From Streptosporangium sp. NBC_01756 (GTDB lineage Bacteria > Actinomycetota > Actinomycetes > Streptosporangiales > Streptosporangiaceae), in the NCBI RefSeq assembly GCF_035917975.1, contig NZ_CP109130.1, positions 8,184,001 to 8,248,000 on the forward strand: a stretch of 64,000 nucleotides of DNA, read 5' to 3'. Numbering within the stretch: the first letter of the stretch is position 1; every line of letters begins with the position of its first letter. The position numbers and the translations under genes are program-made. The notes under the pieces were generated by a model that was not told the DNA's origin, made no database searches, and worked only from the letters and a program-made list of their open reading frames with translations. Below are positions 59,261-64,000 of the stretch, piece after piece.

Positions 59261-60415
59261 TCACACCACCTCGAACAGGGCGGCGACCCCGAGGCCGCCG
59301 CCGACCGCCGCCATCGCCAGTCCCAGCGTCCCCGGCGGTGCGCCCGACCGTACGAGCCTGGTGAACAGCCGGGTGACCACGACGGCGCCGGTGGCGCCCC
59401 ACGGGTGGCCGAGGGCCAGGGCGCCGCCGTCGGCGCAGACCCGGTCCCGGTCGGCGCCCAGCGGGTCGAGCCCGAGGGCGTCGGTCACCGCCAGCGTCTG
59501 GGCCGCGAACGCCTCCACGATCTCCACCGCGGTGATCCGCTCCATGCTCACACCCGTACGGCCGAGCAGGCGCCGTACGGCCGGCACCGGGCCCCAGCCG
59601 GGTAGCGCGGGGTCGCAGCCGACGACGGCGCCGGCCCGCAGCCGCAACCCGGGCAGCCCCGCGGCCGCGCGCAGCCGTTCCGACACGAGGACGACCGCCG
59701 CCGCGCCGTCGCTGACCGGGGAGGAGTTGCCGGCGGTCACCGAGCCTCCGGGAACGAACGCCGCGGGCAGCCGTGACAGGGACGCCGGCCGCAGGAGGCG
59801 CGGACGCTGGTCCTCCGCTCGGCCCGCGACCGGGACGATCTCCTCCCCGAACCGGCCCGCCGCCCGGGCGGCCACCGCCTTGGCGTGGCTCGCGCACGCG
59901 TAGCGGTCCTGGCGATCCCGGTCCACTCCGCACGCGGCGGCGAGCGCCTCCGCCGCGGCGCCCATGTCCGGGTCCGGGTGGCCTTCGGGGGCGAAGGGCG
60001 CCCGCTCGTACGGCACGCCGGGCTCGCCCGCCCGCCCCCGGTGGACCCGCAGCGGCGCGGTGGAGGCGCTCTCGGCCCCTCCGGCGATGACGAGGTCCAT
60101 CTCCTCACTGCGGACGGCCTGGCCGGCCAGCAGGATCGCCGCCAGTCCGCTGCCGCACTGCCGGTCGACCGTGACGCCGGGAACGGCCTCGCCCAGTCCC
60201 GCACCCAGCGCCGAGACGCGCGCGAGGTTTCCGCCGGGCCCCATGCAGTTGCCGAGCACCACATCCTCGATCGGCGCGCCCAGGCAGGCCACGTCGCGCG
60301 CGAGCGCGCCGATGACGGGCCCCGCCAGCCGATCGACCGGCACCGCCTTGAACGCGTGCGCGGCCGTGCCGATCGGGGTACGGCGGGCAGCCACGATGAC
60401 CGGTTCCCCGCCCAT
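59261..60415 (-). CDS. Thiolase-fold protein lacking canonical catalytic residues, biotin-operon type
   Basis: A 384-aa thiolase-family protein. The acyl-accepting Cys87 is present (VDRQCGSGLAA) and so is His337 (GHPWGATG). But the second Cys, normally in CIGGGMG, is Ala370 here (AAVGGGLG), and the Asn of NEAF is Val300 (IVEAFAAQ). Ordinary biosynthetic Claisen condensation is therefore doubtful; it may act as an acyl carrier, a hydrolase-like enzyme or a pimeloyl-chain enzyme. It sits between an acyl-adenylating ligase and bioM, each touching its neighbour, so a link to biotin or its precursor pimelate is likely. Confidence 0.82.
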   Translation of the reverse strand: MGGEPVIVAARRTPIGTAAHAFKAVPVDRLAGPVIGALARDVACLGAPIEDVVLGNCMGPGGNLARVSALGAGLGEAVPGVTVDRQCGSGLAAILLAGQAVRSEEMDLVIAGGAESASTAPLRVHRGRAGEPGVPYERAPFAPEGHPDPDMGAAAEALAAACGVDRDRQDRYACASHAKAVAARAAGRFGEEIVPVAGRAEDQRPRLLRPASLSRLPAAFVPGGSVTAGNSSPVSDGAAAVVLVSERLRAAAGLPGLRLRAGAVVGCDPALPGWGPVPAVRRLLGRTGVSMERITAVEIVEAFAAQTLAVTDALGLDPLGADRDRVCADGGALALGHPWGATGAVVVTRLFTRLVRSGAPPGTLGLAMAAVGGGLGVAALFEVV

Positions 60416-61785
60416 CAGGTCAGCCGCCACAGGTCCTGATCGCCGCCGGCCAGGCGGGCGGCGACGAGTCCACGGGCCGGCTTGCCCGCCGGCGTGCGGG
60501 GCAGGCTCTTCACGGCATACCAGCGGCGCGGCCGCTGCGCCGCGTCCAGCCCGCCGCGCGCGACCGACTCCAGGGCCGTCCTCGACGGCGGCGTCCCCGC
60601 GCCCACCTCCAGGACCGCGGTGACCACCGCACCCAGATCCGGGTGCGGTGAGCCCACCACCACGATGTCGCCCACCCCTGGCACGCTCCTGAGCACCTCC
60701 TCGACGTCCTCGGGCACGACCGTGGCTCCGCCGGTCTGGATCGCGCCGTCACCGCGGCCGCGCAGCCGCAGGACCTCGCCGGGCCGGTACGGCTCCGCCA
60801 CGTCGCCGACGCTCATCCAGCCGTCCTCGTCGACCCTCAGCGGGCCCACCGCACCGGCCAGGTATCCCTCGGCCAACCAGGGAGAACGCACCCACACCTC
60901 GCCCAGAGACCGGCCGGCCGGCACCCTGACCTCGACCTCCACACCGGGAAAAGGGCGTAACCCCGAACCGTCGGCGTCCACGGCGACGAAGGACATCTCG
61001 GTGGCGCCGTAGTAGGACACCACGCGCACACCGGCGGCCGCCGCGCGCTCGCGCAGCCCCCCGGGCAGGGCCGCACCGCCGACCACGGCCGTCCGCAGCG
61101 GGCTTCCGACCCCCTCCCGCAGGGCGTCCAGCACCACCGGCAGGTAGTGCGGTACCAGGTGGGCCACGGTCGCCCGGCGCAACTGCGCGGTCAGCGCCCC
61201 GGGTGACCAGCGGCCCGGCAGGAGGGCCGTCGCGCCGGCGGCCAGCGCGTGCACGGCCGCGAAGCCGTACAGCGAGGAGGTCAGCGGCCCCGGCACCAGC
61301 ACGACGTCCTCGGGCCCGATCCCGGCAAGCTCGCCCACCTGCTGGAACGATGTCGTCCACGACGCGCGGGTGCGCAGCACGGCCCGTGGCCGGCCCGTGC
61401 TGCCGGAACCGAAGCAGGCCCATGAGCGATCCCCGGGGAGGGGGCTCGGCGACACCGGGGAGCCGTCCGCGACGGGCGGCATCGCGTCGATACGGAGATC
61501 CGCCGGAATCGCCTCCCGCATCCGGGCGTCCCATGAGGGGTCGCACAGCAGCGGGGTCGCCCCGGCCAGATCCGCCGCCAGCACGACGGTGAGCAGATCC
61601 ACCGGATCGGCCAGGCTGATCGCGGCCAGCGTGCCACGACCGGCCCCCCGCCCGGACAGATGCACCGCCACGCCGCGGATCCTCCGGGCGAACTCGGCGT
61701 AACTCAGCTCGCCTCCCGGGCCGCAGACCGCCTGCCGGTGTGGACGGGTGGAGGCGTGTCGCAGTACTTGTGCGGCGACCGGCAT
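60415..61785 (-). CDS. AMP-dependent acyl-CoA synthetase/ligase, biotin-operon type
   Basis: A 456-aa adenylate-forming ligase. Core motifs: FGSGSTGRPRAV (P-loop), YYGATEMSF, GRGDGAIQTGG and the C-terminal PRTPAGKPARG with the catalytic Lys. Length is on the short side for the family but all motifs are there. It probably activates a carboxylic acid related to biotin precursors for the downstream thiolase. The ATG at 61785 is 8 bp after the bioY stop; a GTG nine codons earlier would overlap bioY. Confidence 0.86.
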   Translation of the reverse strand: MPVAAQVLRHASTRPHRQAVCGPGGELSYAEFARRIRGVAVHLSGRGAGRGTLAAISLADPVDLLTVVLAADLAGATPLLCDPSWDARMREAIPADLRIDAMPPVADGSPVSPSPLPGDRSWACFGSGSTGRPRAVLRTRASWTTSFQQVGELAGIGPEDVVLVPGPLTSSLYGFAAVHALAAGATALLPGRWSPGALTAQLRRATVAHLVPHYLPVVLDALREGVGSPLRTAVVGGAALPGGLRERAAAAGVRVVSYYGATEMSFVAVDADGSGLRPFPGVEVEVRVPAGRSLGEVWVRSPWLAEGYLAGAVGPLRVDEDGWMSVGDVAEPYRPGEVLRLRGRGDGAIQTGGATVVPEDVEEVLRSVPGVGDIVVVGSPHPDLGAVVTAVLEVGAGTPPSRTALESVARGGLDAAQRPRRWYAVKSLPRTPAGKPARGLVAARLAGGDQDLWRLT

Positions 61786-61792
61786 GACCGGC

Positions 61793-62401
61793 TCAGCCCT
61801 CCCTGGCGGCACTGAGCCGATCGCGATGGACGGCCGGAACCGCGTCGGGGTAGGCCCGCTGGGTCCCCCGCACCACGATCGAGGCCAGCACCGCCTTCAC
61901 CACGTCGCCGGGGAGGAAGGCGGCACTGAGCAGGGCCGCCTGCCCCAGCGAGAGCCCGGTGACGGCCGCCTGCACGGGGACGCCGACGAGATAGATCATC
62001 CCGACGCCGCCGACCAGGCAGGCCACCAGCAGCCGCGCGAGGCCCGGACTGTGGCCGCCGCGCTCGACGATCCAGCCGGTTACGGCCGCGCCGGGGAGCC
62101 AGCCGAGCAGGAACCCCGCCGACGGTCCTGCGAAGACCCCCAGCCCGCCTCGGCCACCGGCGAGCAGCGGCAGTCCCGCGGCCACCAGCACGAGCAGGAC
62201 GGTGACGGCCAAGGCGGCCCGCCACGTGCCCAGGATCGCGCCGGCGAGCATGATCCCGAACGTCTGCAACGTGATCGGCACCGCGTTGCCGAAGACGTTA
62301 AGGGCGCCCGGCAGACCGAGTACGGCGATCAGCGCCGCGAAGACACTGACCCGGGCGAGATCCCCGGTGGAGAACCCGCCTTCCCGAGGAGCCTTCGGCA
62401 T
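61793..62401 (-). CDS. bioY: Biotin transporter substrate-binding protein BioY
   Basis: A 202-aa membrane protein with six hydrophobic segments. BioY signature: PITLQTFGIMLAGAILGTWRAAL, then GVFAGPSAGFLLGWLPGA. It binds biotin and works with BioMN. First gene of the minus-strand biotin operon; GGAGACGGG precedes the ATG. The upstream 130 bp, shared with the divergent acetyltransferase, should hold its promoter; no BirA-type site was recognised. Confidence 0.93.
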   Translation of the reverse strand: MPKAPREGGFSTGDLARVSVFAALIAVLGLPGALNVFGNAVPITLQTFGIMLAGAILGTWRAALAVTVLLVLVAAGLPLLAGGRGGLGVFAGPSAGFLLGWLPGAAVTGWIVERGGHSPGLARLLVACLVGGVGMIYLVGVPVQAAVTGLSLGQAALLSAAFLPGDVVKAVLASIVVRGTQRAYPDAVPAVHRDRLSAAREG

Positions 62402-62535
62402 CCCGTCTCCTTCGCTGTGGTAGATGTGCGGATTCGATCACACACCAGAACGCCCCGGTACACGCATGGAGAGATGCCACAACATTCTTCTGCGATAGTC
62501 GGACACCGGAAAAGTCATGGAATCGGCGTCAGGTC

Positions 62536-63054
62536 ATGGACCATGATCCATTCATGACCTCATCCATAACTCCGCACTCGATCGAGATCCGCTCCGCGTC
62601 CGTCGAGGACGCCGCGCTTCTGGCCGAGCTGAACGACTCCGTGCACTCCGTCCACGTTCTGCATCGGCCGGACGTCTTCCGCGGCGGGCCCGCTCACGAC
62701 GACCTGGTCCCGATCTTCGAGGCCCACCTGGCCCGCGAGGACGCCCGCGTCCTCGTCGCCCTGTCATCGGGCCGGCCGGTCGGCTACGCGCTCGCTCTGA
62801 TCGTCGATCGCCCCGGTGACGCTCTCATGCGTCCAAGGACGTTCGTCGTCCTAGAACACCTGGCCGTCGTCGCCGAGGCGGCTCGGAGCGGTGTCGGCAC
62901 CGCTCTACTCGACGCGGTGCGTGCGGTGGGCGGCGCGGCAGGCTGTTCTCACCTGGTCACCGATGTGTGGGACGGCAACAAGGAGGCCCAGGCCTTCTAC
63001 GCGGCCGCGGGGTTCGCCCCGATGGTGCACCGGCTGGAGCAGCCGCTCCGATGA
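62536..63054 (+). CDS. GNAT-family N-acetyltransferase
   Basis: A 172-aa acetyltransferase. The acetyl-CoA loop is VVAEAARSGVGTALLDAVRAV and the last strand is HLVTDVWDGNKEAQAFYAAAGF, a clear GNAT signature. A start at ATG 62554 (MTSSITPHSIEIRSA) is about equally good. Substrate unknown. Confidence 0.8.
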   Translation: MDHDPFMTSSITPHSIEIRSASVEDAALLAELNDSVHSVHVLHRPDVFRGGPAHDDLVPIFEAHLAREDARVLVALSSGRPVGYALALIVDRPGDALMRPRTFVVLEHLAVVAEAARSGVGTALLDAVRAVGGAAGCSHLVTDVWDGNKEAQAFYAAAGFAPMVHRLEQPLR

Positions 63055-63089
63055 GCTCTCCCGCGTGGCGCCCCTGAGGCCCCGCCTGC

Positions 63090-63128
63090 CGTTGGGATCA
63101 CTCCCGGAACCCGGGAACGATCCCAACG
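63090..63128. terminator. Strong hairpin terminator between convergent genes
   Basis: CGTTGGGATC (63090-63099) pairs with GATCCCAACG (63119-63128), and inside it TCCCGG pairs with CCGGGA around AAC. It lies between two convergent genes and can serve both. Confidence 0.8.
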
Positions 63129-63149
63129 GATCTCAATGCCAGGCTGTGC

Positions 63150-63344
63150 TCAGCCGCCACTCTTGCGGCGGAAGGAACGCTTCCCCCCGACCGGGCCGTG
63201 GGCGCCGTGGATCTTCGAGGAGTTGTTTCCCCTGCCCCCGGCGTTCGCGTCGGTCTGGGCGAGCTTCTTGCGCTCCAAGGCCTCGCGGAACTTGCGCTTC
63301 AGCTCATCTTCGGAGCCTTCGGGCTCCGGCGTGACGTCAGACAT
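63150..63344 (-). CDS. DUF5302-family small basic protein
   Basis: A 64-aa protein. It begins with an acidic stretch ([19 protein letters not shown]), has a conserved-looking [11 protein letters not shown] helix and ends [15 protein letters not shown], the pattern I recall for DUF5302 of actinobacteria. Function unknown; the charged, repeat-free sequence suggests nucleic-acid or ribosome contact. GGAGGTCCGT lies before the ATG. Confidence 0.78.
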   Translation of the reverse strand: MSDVTPEPEGSEDELKRKFREALERKKLAQTDANAGGRGNNSSKIHGAHGPVGGKRSFRRKSGG

Positions 63345-63913
63345 ACGGACCTCCTGATCTGGGCGGGCAGTCCAACTCCGACCAACCGGATCATCATCCT
63401 CTCACGTCCCAAACGGAGGTCCGATACCCGCTTCACCCGCCCGCCACCTGGGGGTGAATGCTTTTGCACCGATTATCTTACTGTTTTCAGTAAAAAATGG
63501 GCTCTACCGATGGTCGTCTCCGTAATGTCAGCAGGACCCACCGGTCGCGGTCCTTCGTGGGCCCTGCGTCCCGCGGTGTCCGGGTGACGCCTGCGCACCC
63601 GGCTCCGGGCGGGAGTCTGAGCAAGCCACCGCGACCCGGCACCGGTACGCTGTCCCCGCCCCTCAAACGACTTGAGGCGATCGGCCACATCCGGCGGCGG
63701 CGCGACAGGCGGGACGGAATCGTCCCGAAGGTCGACCCCGCCCCCGAGGGCCGGAAGCCGAGGAGCGAAGCTTAAGAAGATTACGTCGTCCACCGTCGAT
63801 GGTCCGGGTAGGAAACCGGGGAGCCGCAGCGGCTCCACCGGTCACCGACCAGGATGATCGCGGCGGCGGACGGCGCGCATCGCTGATCCACACAGAGAGG
63901 ACAGGAAAGACTC
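63345..63913. other. Gap of 569 bp with a MarR remnant
   Basis: Apart from the promoter of the DUF5302 gene and of the gene at 63914, it contains an AT-richer patch (63460-63500) and the decayed MarR-like segment described separately. A small hairpin (CCTCAA/TTGAGG) at 63661-63677 lies within the remnant. No intact gene is visible. Confidence 0.6.
63620..63775 (+). pseudogene. Remnant of a MarR/OhrR-type regulator
   Basis: The frame reads GTGTLSPPLKRLEAIGHIRR, then RRDRRDGIVPKVDPAPEGRK. This matches the winged-helix core of OhrR-type MarR proteins (DSGTLSPLLKRLEAAGLVRR, wing, then LTPEGRAL). The first 50-60 residues and the C-terminal helices are absent and the wing has diverged. It is a dead fragment. 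Confidence 0.55.
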
Positions 63914-64000
63914 ATGGCTGGAAGCCACGGAGGAAGCCCCAAGTCTTGGCTTGCGGTTATCGTCATTCTGCTCGGGTTCACCATCGGCGGTGTGGCCCTG
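63914..64000 (+). CDS. Start of a membrane protein gene (cut by window edge)
   Basis: Twenty-nine codons are visible. MAGSHGGSPKSWLAV leads into a hydrophobic helix IVILLGFTIGGVAL, so this is a protein with an N-terminal membrane segment. AGGAAAGACTC precedes the ATG. I recognise it only as similar in style to small actinobacterial membrane proteins with a Gly-His-Gly-rich start; too little remains to name it. Confidence 0.65.
   Translation, partial: MAGSHGGSPKSWLAVIVILLGFTIGGVAL

Noticed and set aside
63560-63680. Possible structured RNA or tRNA-like sequence
   Set aside because: No cloverleaf or SRP-type core could be drawn; the frame instead matches a MarR winged-helix remnant.
63473-63838. 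121-codon minus-strand frame
   Set aside because: No ribosome binding site, Pro/Arg-rich composition and overlap with the MarR remnant; no domain recognised.

Overview
The window is very GC-rich, densely packed chromosomal DNA with many GTG starts, 4-base start/stop overlaps and GGAGG-like ribosome binding sites. Gene content (group 1h hydrogenase, ECF41 sigma factor, a CpnT-like protein, DUF5302, RsbQ/RsbP) points to a filamentous actinomycete. A Streptosporangiaceae-like genus is my best guess; it is inferred from protein flavour, not tested.

Layout. (1) 1-12.4 kb: a [NiFe] hydrogenase island. hypF (cut by the left edge) faces a long operon: SIS protein, atypical HypC, second SIS protein, hhyS, hhyL, NfuA-like protein, three hydrogenase-associated proteins of unknown function, maturation protease, a 34-aa membrane peptide, then hypA-hypC-hypD-hypE. 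It should build and run a high-affinity hydrogenase that scavenges trace H2. (2) 12.4-21.9 kb: carotenoid genes (crtI, crtB, crtA-like, glycosyltransferase, crtI/crtD-like, cruF-like) interleaved with plsX and a divergent plsY. (3) 22-30.6 kb: mixed accessory genes: truncated ricin-lectin protein, P-loop kinase, two acetyltransferases, ankyrin protein, membrane protein, ECF41 sigma factor, ABC-F ATPase with a possible leader, and tenA under a TPP riboswitch. (4) 30.9-40 kb: a secreted endonuclease/phosphatase-like protein, then a ROK repressor facing a Gfo/Idh oxidoreductase, a GH20 hexosaminidase and a three-gene sugar ABC importer without its ATPase, probably for amino-sugar or chito-oligosaccharide uptake. 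(5) 40-53 kb: vanadium haloperoxidase, a flavin-monooxygenase remnant, a TrmB/LuxR-type regulator, then an aromatic-acid operon: galB-, galC- and galD-like genes (the last three steps of gallate catabolism), a dehydrogenase, a type I extradiol dioxygenase and a GntR regulator whose likely operators precede the operon. A YdeP-type molybdoenzyme, a BetA-like oxidoreductase and a stand-alone HflX N-terminal domain follow. (6) 53-58 kb: an RsbQ-RsbP-STAS-STAS stress-signalling operon, then a WXG100-like protein and a CpnT-like toxin-type protein. (7) 58-62.4 kb: biotin ECF transporter operon bioY-ligase-thiolase-bioM-bioN. (8) 62.5-64 kb: an acetyltransferase, a DUF5302 protein, a MarR remnant and a gene cut by the right edge.

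A theme across the window is short tandem duplications (about 9-36 bp units) at gene junctions and protein ends. Several are in frame and change start codons, linkers or C-termini. The observations most worth checking are the gallate-type pathway with an unusual ring-cleavage enzyme, the biotin-operon thiolase that has lost catalytic residues, the RsbQ/RsbP operon with one non-phosphorylatable STAS protein, and the CpnT-like protein without a visible immunity gene. All functions are assigned from sequence motifs and context read by eye; no database search was run.
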